From Mytilisepta virgata (Eukaryota > Mollusca > Bivalvia > Mytilida > Mytilidae), in assembly GCA_028015205.1 (NCBI GenBank), contig CM051517.1, positions 42,977,135 to 43,041,134 on the forward strand: DNA of 64,000 nucleotides. Direction: 5' to 3'. The notes below the pieces were generated by a model, which saw only the letters and a program-made list of their open reading frames with translations, was not told the DNA's origin and made no database searches. Both the position numbers and the translations under genes were made by a program. Positions 1 to 35,626 of this stretch are shown here, piece by piece. How positions within the stretch are numbered: position 1 is the stretch's first letter; every line of letters begins with the position of its first letter.

Positions 1-75
1 AACATAATGCCTAAAATTCATACGATAACTAAACACTAAGAACTAGACAAGAACAACATATAACTACACAAACAT

Positions 76-1916
76 AACTAGAGGCTCTCAAGAGCCTGTA
101 TCGCTCACCTGGATTTAACTTTTCACCTTGAGCAGACCTAAAAATTTAAGTGTTGCAGTCCATTGGCTGCTTTTTCTATACGATTCTATGTTAACAGTAA
201 TTTCAGCTGTGGCAGTCATCTTGGCTGACAGTCCAGGTCAATGGAAACATTTCTAAAAGAGAACCATCTAAGGACCATTTCTGCTAAGTATTTTTCCAAC
301 TGGCTAAGCGGTTTCAGACAAGAAGATTTTTAAATGAATTTTCCTATAGGGTCCAATATTTAACAAAGTTTGGTGTGGCAGCCATCTTGGTTGAAAATCT
401 GGGTGATTGGACACATTTCTGAAAGAGGACCTCCTAAGGACCAATGCTGCCAAGTCATGCTCCAATATGTCAAGTGGTTTCAGACAAGAAGATTTCTCAA
501 TGAATTTTTCCATAGGGCCCTATGTTAAACTAAGTTCAGGTAGGGCAGCCATCTTGGTTGACAGTCTGGGTCATCGAACATAATTCTGAAAGAGGACCAT
601 CTAAGGACCATTGCTACCAAGTCTAATTCTAATTGGCTTAGTGGTTTCAGACGAGAAGATTTTTGAGTGAATTTCCCATAGGGTCCTATGTTAAACTAAG
701 TTCTGCTGTGGCGGCCATTTTGGTTCACAGTCCACGAAATCAGACACATTTCTGAAACAGGACCTCCTAAGGACCAATGCTGCCAAGTCCTGCTCCAATA
801 TGTCAACTGGTTTCTGACAAGAAGATTTTTCAATGAATTTTCCTATAGGGTCCTATGTTAAACTAAGTTCAGTTGTGGCGGCCATCTTGGTTGACAGGCC
901 GGGTCATTGGACTCACCTCTGTAAGAGAACCATCTAAGAACCATTGCTGCCAAGTCTGGCTCCAATTGGTCAAGTGGTTTAAGACAAGAAGATTTTTCAA
1001 TGAATTTTTCCATGGGGCCCTATGTTAAACTAAGTTTGGCTGTGGCGGCCATCTTGGTTAACAGTCCCGGTCATTGGACATATTTCTGAAAGAGAACCTC
1101 CTAAGAACAATTACTATCAACTTTGGTTCCAATTGTTCTTGTAGTTTCATATAAGACGATTTTTGAAATTCACCCCCCCCCCCCCCCCCCCACCTTTTTT
1201 TCTATTTTTTGTAACAGCAGCCATGTCGGTTGGAAGTCGGGGATGCCATACATAATTTTGGAAGGATGCCACCCAAGGACCATTCCACCAAAGTTTGGTC
1301 TCAATTGGCCCAGTGGTTTGAGAGGAAAAGATCTTTAAAGGAAAGTTTATGCTGGATGCCATCTTTAAAGGGCAAAAACTCCTATAAGGGGTCAATCAAT
1401 GATTTTGGTCATGTTGACTTATTTGTAGATCTTACTTTGCTGTTTAATAATAGCTGCCTTGTTTGCCTAGTGGTTTAGGTAGTTCGTCATGCTGGTTACA
1501 ATTTGTATTTATCTATAATAATATTCAAGATAATAACCTAAAACTGCAAAATTTCCTTAAAATTAACAATTCAGGGGCAATAACCCAACAAACGGTTGAC
1601 CGATTCGTCTGAAAATTTCATGGCAGGTAGATTTTGACCTGATGAACATTTTTACCCCTGTCAGTTTCGCTCTAAATGCTTTAGTTTTTGAGATATAAGA
1701 CAAAAACTGCAGTTTACCCCTATGTTCTATTTTTAGCCATGTCGGCCATGGGACACATTTTTTAAACTAGATACCGTAATGATGCTTTTGGCCAAGTTTG
1801 GTTTCAATTTGAGAGGAGAAGATTTTTGTAAAAGTTAACGGACGACGGAAAACGACGGACGACGGACACCAAGTGATGAGAATAGCTCACTTGACCCTTT
1901 GCGTCAGGTGAGCTAA
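76..1916 (+). mobile_element. Long hairpin-ended element, copy A (full length)
   Basis: Starts AACTAGAGGCTCTCAAGAGC, where AGGCTCT-CA-AGAGCCT forms a hairpin, followed by GCTCACCTGG. It ends with a GGACGACGGA tract, then AGCTCAC...GGTGAGCTAA. The interior is about six diverged tandem units of roughly 167 bp, each with GGC(A/G)GCCATCTTGGTT, TTTCTGAAAGAGGACC and AGAAGATTTTT. There is no coding capacity; the short frames inside are accidental. It lies beyond the last DNAAF9 exon seen here and is antisense to that gene. The class is uncertain: neither simple terminal inverted repeats nor an obvious target duplication. Confidence 0.85.
1173..1191 (+). repeat. Poly-C run of 19 inside copy A
   Basis: A homopolymer where sister copies have only six C's (16017-16022 and 46550-46555). 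It appears to have expanded from a short C-run in the element. The exact length is likely assembly sensitive. Confidence 0.9.
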
Positions 1917-1946
1917 TAAAATGGAAAAAAGTTTTAAAAAACAAAC

Positions 1947-25689
<23,743 letters not shown>

Positions 25690-25715
25690 AGTGGCGTTTT
25701 CTTGAGGCTTTTCTA

Positions 25716-25727
25716 GGCAGCCATCTT
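25716..25727 (-). promoter_or_regulatory. YY1-like site just upstream of the DNAAF9 start codon
   Basis: AAGATGGCTGCC reads in the direction of the gene, 27 nt upstream of the ATG. It fits the YY1 consensus (CAARATGGCNGC) apart from the first base. YY1 sites commonly lie just downstream of transcription starts, so the core promoter is probably within about 100 bp upstream. The role is inferred. Confidence 0.45.
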
Positions 25728-25909
25728 AAAACAATTTACTTAGGGACCGCTTATGATGACGAAAATAAACAGTATTTTCCCAAATATCTATTTCAAATAA
25801 CTAGGTAGATGAATGTATGTGTTAATCCCTTATCAATTGTTTATAAATATGATCATAAACTAATGGATGGTCATTTCTGTATTTTCACATTTATTATTCT
25901 TATGAAGCT

Positions 25910-26955
25910 AAGCGGCTAAATTTAAGTTGTGTTCGAAACTTACTCCGTCATGCGGATAACCCACAGGCACTAGTTGATTGCAAACTTATAAATTTGCATA
26001 ATACAAGCAAAGGGCATAATTCTTGGTATTCAAACCTTCACTTTTATAGTGAAAAGTTATTGATTGATCTTAATACTTGTAAGAGCTGGAGTAAATATAA
26101 ATTTAAAATTTCCTTGAAAAAATAATTTTCTTGAGACCTTGGACAAAATAAAATCCTCATACTCACAAGACACAGGGGCTCGTTACAATTGACACAGTAT
26201 GTATATCATAACAATGGTATTATAGATCGGGGCCGGATCAGTCACAGATGACATACTGTGTCAATTGTAACAAGCCCATGTGCACAAGACAAAGGAAAAT
26301 TAAATACTTATTTCAAATTCAAATCTTCATTTGTTGTGGAGAAATACTTATCCTCATTACATATTGAAAATCACCAAAATCTCACTAAATTTAGACTAAG
26401 TAATCATAAACTAAGAATTGAAACAGGGTGTCATGAACACAAGAAAATCTCTTTAGGTAAATCAGAATGTATTTCACGATGTGAAAGATTAATGTCAACA
26501 TTGTAACTTGAATGCTGTGGAAGATGAACTCCATTTCATGTTAGAATGACCATTATATACACACTCAAGAAATGATTTTCTTAAAAATCTATTTTTACAA
26601 TTTCCAAACATGAACTCATTAAATTTACGGAATTTGTTTATCTGAATTATGTTGAACAAAGATACTAACTTTACAATACAAATATATTGATATCTAAATA
26701 TTATTTTTCAAACAAGAAAAAAATATGTCAGTATCACTTAAAAACAGTAATATATTATATATGAAGTTTGGTACATGTAACACTATTTCTTGACAAGAAT
26801 TGAAATGGAGTTATATCTCTTTGTCCGGTAGGCCTTTTGTGTTATAACTTAATCACATGACAATTATTGTAATCTGTATTGTGTTCATGTTTTGTATGAT
26901 TTATATACCCTTAAGGGCCCTTTGATTGGAAAATAAACATATTAGTATTAGTAAT
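25910..26955 (+). pseudogene. Dead 3' end of a non-LTR retrotransposon ORF2 with its 3' UTR
   Basis: Translated pieces KLNTYFKFKSSFVVEKYLSS and RLSNHKLRIETG match the C-terminal region past reverse transcriptase in molluscan LINEs, before a degraded zinc-knuckle-like segment (ECCGR, then HFMLE in another frame). Stops and frame changes break it, and a 106-bp palindromic insertion (26177-26282) splits it. The 3' UTR reads AAGGGCCCTTTGATTGG and then AAAATAAACATATTAGTATT, a typical simple-repeat tail. The 5' parts are absent, as expected from truncated reverse transcription. Confidence 0.65.
26177..26282. mobile_element. Small palindromic MITE with imperfect 13-bp target duplication
   Basis: The arms GGCTCGTTACAATTGACACA and its partner (26250-26279) pair over about 28 bp around a 45-bp spacer. 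CACAAGACACAGG (26164-26176) and CACAAGACAAAGG (26283-26295) flank it and differ at one base. The LINE reading frame resumes across the site. Class unknown. Confidence 0.7.
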
Positions 26956-27500
26956 GGTATGAGACTGTTGTCGTCGCTGGCGTCATCGATCGTTGGTGTC
27001 GGCATTTTTAGACAGTTAGGTTTCCTCTCATTTACTTTTATCATTAATGTATCCTTATAACATTTTACCACAAAAGATCTGTTTTTCACTGTCTCTTACG
27101 TTTTAAAGATAAAAGGGGCCAAAAAAGGGACACATCTTAATTTTCGGAACTTTTTCTGTTTCTTATGAAATTTATTTTTTAAATGGTTCATCATAAGAAA
27201 TGTTATAAAAGTTACTCCAGGCATTTTTGTGTTACTTTTGTTGTTGTAGAGATAAAAGGGATTAAAGGGGCCAAAATTAGCAATTTTGACATAAAAAAAA
27301 TTTTATTCATCATATCTGATTTTAATAGGTATTTTTTCTTTTAATTTACCTTGATGAGTGCATCCAGTAGTGTAGTAGCAGTTTTTTTTTACGGTTTTTG
27401 AGTTATAAGGGGTTAAAGGGGCCAAAAAAGCAATGTGCCTTGATTTCAAAATTTTTGGGTTTTTTCATCTTGTTTTTATGGTAGATCCAATATTTATAAC
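26956..27500 (+). repeat. Tandem-unit repeat with AAAGGGGCCAAAA motif
   Basis: Three units about 145-155 bp apart, each with GATAAAAGGGGCCAAAAAAG or a variant (27110, 27253, 27405), followed by an AT-rich block. Noncoding intergenic sequence between DNAAF9 and the RING gene. Confidence 0.6.
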
Positions 27501-29300
27501 ATTCAAAACTTTATTGGGTTAAGCATAATAGTGTGTTTACACATAGTAATATTTAAACTTACTTAAATTGTTTACATGTCGATATATGTTGTGGTCGTAT
27601 CATGCTGCACTTAGCAAAGCCCTTTATCTCTATCAATATTGTTGTCCACTATACCATACTCTGAGTATAGTGGACCCCAACACTGCTAGAAACAAGTGCC
27701 TTTGGAAGAACTTATAAGTCAGCTTTTATAAGTATTAATTTATAATGCTTTGTTTTATTGGAAATGTTTGCAACCATAGCCAATGATAATAAGTGTTACA
27801 GTTCAGATAAAATTTATAACCAATGTATCAAATGAACATAAACATCCAAAATGACCTAACTTCAGTGTAACTCAGTATCTTAACGACTTTCACTTACAAT
27901 TACTGAGAATCTAATCATGAAAACTGGACATGCTGTACCATTGAGGTGAAGATTAGGTGACATATGTCAGATTCCAATGTATGCCTTATGAGGAACATAC
28001 AGACTGAATATAATTGATCTATCACTTATAGTTTCTGAAAAACAGACCTATTATATCACAAAACTTGGTGCAGATTTCTTGAAGCCAGTCAATCATGAAA
28101 ATGATGTAAAGCCTTATTATTATGTCAGACAGACATGTCCAAGCACTGAAGCATCTTTAGACAAAAGTCATTGGTCTAGGTCTTTCTCGAAGGCAAGGCA
28201 ACAAACTGTCTAATCTGGTGATGACTGCCATATCAAAATTTGTTCTGGTTGATCAGTTTTCATTAATACTTCCTATCAATCTGGATTGATATTTGCTTTG
28301 AATAATCTTTGGGAGTTTTCTACAAAGTTCACCTATAAATTTTGTTATGACTGGACAATTTTTTATTTTGACGAGTCTGGTATCAATTAATTTCCTAGGA
28401 GACCATATGAATCAAAACTTCATAAGAATAGTCAATGTCGTATTCAGGGTTCTACTGATAGGAGTAAGTAAACTTTTGATACCAAGAATCTAATATATTT
28501 AGAATTTATTAATCTTTACATTTTTTACTATCACATAATCATTAACAATAATATAACAAATATCAACATACCATTCAATATTACATCAATAACAATGCCA
28601 TAATTAAGTAAAATATACAGATATGTAATATTAACAATGTTCATTTCTTGAAGCAATGTAAATTTGGAAATTTTGGTGATCACTCACCATTGCTAATATA
28701 GTGAAAGACAAGTAGTTAAGATTAATTCACATGATTCTCCTACAAATTGTACTTGCTTAAACTGAAATGTGAGGTTTAATGATTGCGGTCATCACCTTGT
28801 TATGATTTTCGCACTTATAAAAACATTGCATTAAATTTTACAGTACTTTTAACAAAGCACAGACATGTGATCCCATCTTATATAGTAATTGCTTTAGATT
28901 TACAAAACCCTTTCATGTTTTAGAATAATAAACAAAATGATTTGCAAAAAAGTGCAAGTAAAAAGATATCACAGATATTTTCATCCCAGTTTCAAGACTT
29001 TCACAATGTTTCTTTTTATACAGACTGGAAGAACTATCATGTTTCAGAATCAATATCTGATTTATTTAAGTACAGGTATATCATTTTAAAATTATTATAA
29101 AATTATATACATGTAACACAGATCACAATTCTAAAACTTCAACAGGAGAATTAAGAAAAATGTACTGCAAGTTTTTTTTGACATCATTTAGTATTAAGAT
29201 CTTTTTGTATTAATAGATGTCATTTTAATATAAAAAAAAACATCTGTCATTTATCTTATCTTAATAATAGCCTACTGGGTATCTTTAGTTCTAAGTACAA
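27501..29300. other. Intergenic AT-rich stretch without a recognisable gene
   Basis: Decayed repeat traces occur at about 27880-28240 (GACAGACATGTCCAAGCACT, resembling the units at 2.3-2.7 kb). No frame, RNA gene or clear element is visible elsewhere. The left part of the RING gene's 3' UTR may reach into it. Confidence 0.5.
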
Positions 29301-29558
29301 AAGGAACCAAGGAATAAGGGAGATAACTGACTTCTGTTTACAATCAACAGTTACTTTTATTTTTACCTTATTTTTCAAAAAGTTGTCAACATATCAAAAC
29401 TGTTTCTTTTCCAGTAACTCTAAATGTCAGTGAATTAAAATAATCTGTCACAGAACATAGAATATATTTTTTAGTGCCAACAACTGAAAGTTTTAATTAT
29501 TGTTATTTGAATATTCTTTGCTAGCAACACATCAGAATTGAACACAAACTCAACTTTT

Positions 29559-29624
29559 CATTAATACTTCTACAACTTTCTGTCTAATAGCTCTCTGAAA
29601 GTCAAGTTTAAAATAAAAACTATG
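29559..29624 (-). pseudogene. Decayed copy of RING-gene exon 6 in the 3' UTR
   Basis: This stretch lies about 180 bp downstream of the RING gene's stop codon and matches the 3' part of exon 6 (30608-30666) in DNA and protein. It reads SFYFKLDFQRAIRQKVVEVL against SFDLQLDIQRAIRQEVSAAL, about 12 of 20 residues identical, then MKS and a stop. The N-terminal half of the exon is not recognisable upstream of it. It may be an exon duplication relic or an alternative terminal exon; no clear acceptor supports the latter. Confidence 0.6.
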
Positions 29625-29801
29625 TGGATTTCTCAAGGTGATAAATGCAGTAATACAATGTGTAAACAATTATTCTTGACAAAGTTCTGAGAGGAGTGCA
29701 CCTTGAATGATTATTGCTATGACAGATGAATGTTATTAGAGTGATAATTATGACTGAACTAATTTTTAGATAATTATAAAATTCAACAAATGTCTTGAAA
29801 T

Positions 29802-32800
29802 TCAGTCTTCATTACATTTGTATGCTCTTATAATGTCTTTGATAGGAGCACGACACACTGGGCATTTAGCTCCTCGTGTCATAAGATGACGTCCACAAGC
29901 ATAACACACACACATATGACCACATTGATACAGAACAGAGTCAGAATGATTGTCTAAACATATTAAGCAATGTGTATCACTGACTGGTTTGCTTCTGTTT
30001 TGTGTGCTGATTCCTTCAGCTCCACCTGAAATAGAAAAATTGAAGTAATTATTTAAGGCTATATTACAAGCAGAAGATGCCATCAGTCTCACAGGTGCAT
30101 TTCCCATATCATTTCATTTTCACATCTACATAAATATGGTCAAACTACAGAAGTGTTTTGGATTATCAATCATGGTTACTGTTACATTTTATCATAAAAT
30201 TGAACAAGACCTAGTTGCTTTTGTTCCTGTAGAATGTGGTCACCATAATTTGATGAAAATAGAAAATAAATTCTATTTATAAGTTATTTTTGCATTTGAT
30301 TTTATAAAGAGGGAGGGATGGTGGATACTCCTTTGATGATAAATGTTTAAAAAACCTGTCAAATAATGTTAACAGTAAGATTTAAATCTTCCCAATTAAT
30401 TAAAGATCATTGAACACATTATTGAAGTCTAATTAATGAAGGATTACAATGTGTTAATAATGCAGTAAATTATTTGAGACCTTTCGTGATAAGTGCTTAA
30501 AATTTCATTAATTTTACGATAATGGTAAAGGATATTCCTACACTCAGTAAATTGTGTCATTTTGTAATAAGTCTTTTAATGGTCTGACCTTGAACTTGTG
30601 CTAATGCTGCTGAAACTTCCTGTCTAATTGCTCTTTGAATGTCAAGTTGAAGGTCAAAACTAAGTTTTAACATGTTCTTCATTTCTTCAAACTGGGACTT
30701 TAAACTGTGAAGTTCTCTGCTCAGATGAACATTAGTCTGGAAAAAAAGAGAAATGGGTTGATAATATTCAACTCTATAACTCAAAAACTTACTTCAAAAA
30801 TCTATAATTCATGCCAGTTTATTTCTCACTTCAATCTGGCTCATCTGACATCACTAAGTATCACATAATTAGCAAATATCTTTAGTAATTATTATATTGA
30901 TGAAATGATTATGTTTCATTGTTTATTAGTTAAGAAGTTTAGAATATATGATACATAATGTATAAATAAAAAAAAGATTGCACCAACATGCAAGTCTCAA
31001 AGTAAAAATATTTCTTGTTATAGAAGCAAGAGAAATTTTATATGAATATGGTTCAGTCATTTTATCATTTTTTCCACACTAATCAAACTGTAAAATAAAT
31101 CAATTGCTATTCACTATTCCCTTTTTTTCATATCTTGGAACACACTACCATCACAAGTTTTAGTAATTCTGGATACATTTAGTTATAGAAAGATAAATAC
31201 CTGTGTATATGGAACAGCATGGGCACTGACACTGGTTATGGAAATATTATCCCAATTATCATTCTGTGGAGGAAGACCAATGTTAGAGAAATCGTTACGC
31301 TGAATTTGTTGGGTTGGATGAATAGATCTGATAAATTCCTGAACTCTCTGGCCATCAGTTTCTGTTTGTCCCAGACGATCCTACAAAAACAAAACTCACA
31401 ACGTCAAACAAAAGCAGTAATAAGATGACAGATGGGTTTATATACATGAGAAATTAATCCATGCTTTGTGTTTCCAATATCACAATGTATAGCAAAAATA
31501 ATAATTGTATTACTCATAATTTTTTTTGCTGGCTGGTGTCTTTAATTTGTTGATACTATTGTCATGAAAAACACCAACATTTGATAAATTTACAAGTTGA
31601 AAAATCAAAGTGCTGGAAAGCAGTACTGGAAAGATTGCAACTGTAGTTGTGTATAATTTCAAATTGAATTTTATCACATATTAGTTCTTTATGTGAGATC
31701 AATTACAGTGAATGTATATCTTTTTTTTTCAAAATCGATGTAAATAGATGTGTATTTAAAAAATATATATAATTGAAAGTAATTGTTGATTCTTGGTAGT
31801 TTGTCTTGAATATTGTAAAGAATGTAAACAAACAAAATAAAGTCAAACTCACAAATCCAACAAATGAACATAAGAATAAACAAATATCATCCACACTAAA
31901 TTCACAACAGAAACACAAGGATATGACAACCCTTCGAACTTTCTTGTCACCAACACTTTCTGTTATTAAATCATAATTTTACTTGACATGATGTAAAAGT
32001 AATTAATATTAAAGGTGTCTGTGCTTTTACTACACTTTAATATAATTACTGTACACCTTATGACCTGTCAACAATTTCCAAAGTTCAATATCGAGGTCAT
32101 TCATCAATGACAATAAATCAGACATTTTGTACACCTTTCTGCTTTGAAATTAAAAAAATTCATTACAAGGTATGTATAGGACGATCCCACAATCAAAAAC
32201 TTGAGAAGATTAGAAACGCCTTGGTAGATTTAACTCTGCAAAACTTGGATATTTCCACATTGTTGCCATTTTCTGCATGTGTAGTTTAGTAAATAATCGA
32301 TTGAGCATGCACATCTTTGTAGTTAAATATGAAAAAGGAATAAAAATTTCATCTTTTGGGAAGACTTTCAGTCTGATTTCAAAGTATTTTAACTTGATTT
32401 TATTCATTATTTAATTCATTCTACGTCGTTGTGTGGTTCATTTTTCTATTGATCTACTTGATCTATTTATACGTACAAAACGTGGACCTCAACCACGCAC
32501 AGTACATTAGTACAAGAGTTGATACACATGACATTTATTTTAGGTCTTACCCAAAACATTAATAAACTGTGCATAACAACATTTGTAGGAAATAAGATCG
32601 TGTGTTGAAATTTTTAAAAAGAGTTAAAACTGAAAAATTTATGTCTATCAAAAAAATGTCTGACAGAAGCTGTTGAAAATTTCCGATCCCTGAATAAAAC
32701 ATTTAGATTCCTAAAACGCATGTCTGAGTTAATAGATAATCTTAAAGTATGTTTTTCTCAAATAATGGGTAATAATCGTCAAATTTATAAATGCGCAATT

Positions 32801-35351
32801 AGTTTTGACAATTGATGAATTTATTTAAAAAGTAAAATCCCAACAACGAATACGGGAAGCTGTTTCTTGTAGATTCGTTATGATAGATAAATCCATTCGT
32901 CGCCGCATTGACTTCATTTTAATTCCTTGGTAATTTCGGTAAACAATAAAGTTTTATGTATGTTCGTTAATAAAATTACTTCAGATATTATCAACAAGAA
33001 AGTACTCGTAATTTAGAAAAATGCTGTCATGATTGGAACTACATTTTATGTACTAATGTCTAATGGTATCGAAGAGGCCACACTTCAGGTTTTGGAGAAT
33101 GATGCCATAGGAACGATTTGCAATCTTTCCAAAAAAAAAAAACAACAGATACTATCTTGAACATAACAGTGATGTTCAGGTATTAACTTCTTATGGAAAC
33201 ACTTTGAAATTAAAAACAATAAATAAAAGTGCAGTTCTTAAGCTGTTATACATTTACCTGCATTGAAATTTCCAGAACATTCCTGAAGGTGCTTTCTAAA
33301 GATGTTGTAACAAGTTGTCTGTGAACAAGTTCACTGATTTCTTGTACAATGCTTTCTCTGTGAAGATTGCCTATATCATCTAATGTTACATTTTGTTGCA
33401 ATCTAAAATAAAGTAGAAACACCATTTAATTTCTATCTTTATATGTAAAATCTTAACAGAAGAATTTTGAGTTTATTTGAAAAGATTTTTTTTTAATGTA
33501 CACTATGTGAAATGATCATGGGTAAAAACAGAAGCCAAAATCTGGAAATCGGGTAAAAATTTAATATTTTCGATATAGGAATATATCAGGATTAAAATTG
33601 TCAAAATCCAGATACCTGGCTAATTCTGGAAAACTTTCAGGCATGCTTGATTTGAATATTCTATATTAATAAAACCATATTAAAAAAATGTTGTTAGTCT
33701 GATGTTTAGCACACATTGAGAGTGTCAGCCCTTTTTTAATTAAACCATAAAGAAACCCCTTCAATATTTGTACCTTTTTGGTGATGTTTTATAATTTACA
33801 TTTATTGCATATCTGTTTTCATACTGGCATAACTAGTGAAAATCATTAAAAACATGAAAGTACATTATTGTTCAAGGGTTGCAATGTACCTTAAAAACAT
33901 CCGTTTATTTTTTTTTTTCACAGCAATTTCCATTGTGAATAAACTATTTGTACTCATTTACACATTATTTTTACCAAGCTTTGGTATGTTTGAAACTTAC
34001 AGTGGTTCTTCAGGTGGTATGAGTTGTTCCACTCTAGGAAAAGCTGGTGGGTTGACAGGTGTTGTTTCATTGTCAGCTGAAGTAGGTAACAAAAACCGAA
34101 TTAGGATAAATACATTGTACATGTCATAAGTAAATATTTAATGTTGTGTTTGTCATCCATTCTTTGTACAGAATTTACAAATTACATTATAAAGTCCAAG
34201 TACATGTATTAATCTTCAGATAATTTAAAATTTTACTTTTTGAGCTGCAATTTTTTAGTTCAAGTAAAAGTAAAAGACTAACATGATACTACACTGTTAG
34301 AACTTGCAATACTATTGCTTCTACTACTGCGATCTGTAAAATCTGGAATCGCAGTGCTACGTGGTGTAGGTACAGGTGACTGACGGTCTGTATTTGTTAA
34401 TCTTGGAATCGGTACTGGTGACTGTCGTTCAGAATTAAGTGGTGAAGGAGATGGTCTGGATGAATTAGCTGGTGATGGCCTTGCAGAGTTCTGTGGCGTT
34501 GTCCTTTGAGAGTGGCTTCTGGTAACAGATGAGATAGATCCTCTGATTATATTTTCTAAGTGGCGTCTGAAGTTTGTTGTCAACACACTTGAAACTCTCT
34601 GTTGCTCAACCAGGCCCTGGATTTCAACAACAACCGTGTCTGGCCTGTGCTCTTCTACACTATCAACATTTACTGGGATATTCTCCTTTCCCTCTGTTGC
34701 AGCTCTTGCTTCCAGGTGTTTGGAAAAGAAGGAATTGATATTGTCTCTAGAATCTCTTCCTGTCACTGGTCTTTCACCATGCTGTATTTGTCTTAACTCA
34801 TACATTCTGTCACTATAAATAAAAAATTCTTAAATGTTTATTTGAAATTTAAAAGATACTTATGAGTACATATCAAAATTAAATGAGAAAAAAAAAAGAA
34901 TACCCTGCAAAAATATGTGAGAATAAAGATCAAATATATCTAGTTTATGGTTCTTATACGGATCGACGCCCAAATCACATACAATATTAACTGTACTAGA
35001 TGGTTATCAACAGTAACACTTTCACCTCAAATTCCAAATTAATACAGTATTCCATATGTATGCAGATAATTATATAATAATTCTGGTATAATTTATATAA
35101 AGTCCAAAGAACAATAATTAATGATTAGTTGAGTGTGTCATCTCCAGCAAAATTACACCTGTCTTATATATAAAAATGGACTTGGACTAATTTCTTGCCA
35201 TATATGTGAAGGAGAGGATAAAAAAAATATTCTACCTTTTCATTTGCTGCAAAAGTCGTTGCATTGCAGTGTCTTCGTCCATTCCTGCCATTTCTTTGAC
35301 TTCAACAGATTCTGTTTCTATGTTCGTAATGTTATTTCCACCTTCAGCCAT
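29802..35351 (-). CDS. RING-finger protein of a plant-like family, probable E3 ubiquitin ligase
   Basis: Seven exons: 35236-35351, 34283-34812, 34001-34076, 33258-33402, 31201-31380, 30589-30736, 29802-30025. The summed length is 1,419 nt, giving 472 residues with all phases consistent. The start MAEGGNN is the first ATG of an open first exon. Residues 112-131 hold VSSVLTTNFRRHLENIIRGS, and a similar STFRNVLEIS lies in exon 4. Residues about 145-200 are a Ser/Pro linker with two RQSPVP repeats. Residues 350-398 form a predicted coiled coil ending IQRAIRQEVSAAL. The C-terminal C3HC4 RING spans about 418-456 (CLIC, CGHMCVCYAC, CPVC), resembling the Neuralized type. The coil, RING and FR..L box together recall RING proteins I know from land plants. 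I cannot name an animal orthologue. Ubiquitin ligase activity is inferred from the RING. The exon 2 donor (after 34283) is the least certain junction. Confidence 0.88.
31381..33257 (-). other. RING-gene intron 4
   Basis: No conserved frame. A palindrome-poor stretch with CCTCAACCACGCACAGTACA near 32490 and CATTCGTCGCCGCATTGACT near 32895 is GC-richer than its surroundings and may be transposon debris, but no ends are visible. Confidence 0.35.
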
Positions 35352-35626
35352 GGTTATATACCCAAGTGATCTATATTTAGATGTGACAAGTTTAATCTCA
35401 CTGAGTCATAATTCGTGGAAAAAAAGTAAATATAAGCGGAACTCTTTCGAATATACCTTTAAAGGGTACATAACATCACTATCAAAAGTCTAGATAAGTC
35501 CGAAAGGTAGGGAAAATCCAGTTTATCTGAGTTGTTTTAACGTTTGAGAGCTACGAAAATCTACAATGGTATTTGACAGTGATCCAAGTAAATTGGCGCG
35601 AATTATGAAAAAAATAAAATATTAGA
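35352..35626. promoter_or_regulatory. Shared intergenic promoter of the divergent RING and CCDC172-like genes
   Basis: Only 275 bp separate the two start codons, which point away from each other, so this stretch must hold both core promoters unless an upstream untranslated exon exists. It has no CpG-rich block. TTGGCGCGAA at 35593-35602, 25 bp upstream of the plus-strand ATG, fits an E2F/DP site. No TATA box is placed convincingly. Confidence 0.6.

Noticed and set aside
34278..34283. RING gene ending at the TAG at 34278-34280
   Set aside because: This would lose the coil and RING. A GTTAGT donor directly before the stop connects in phase to five further open exons that complete a RING domain.
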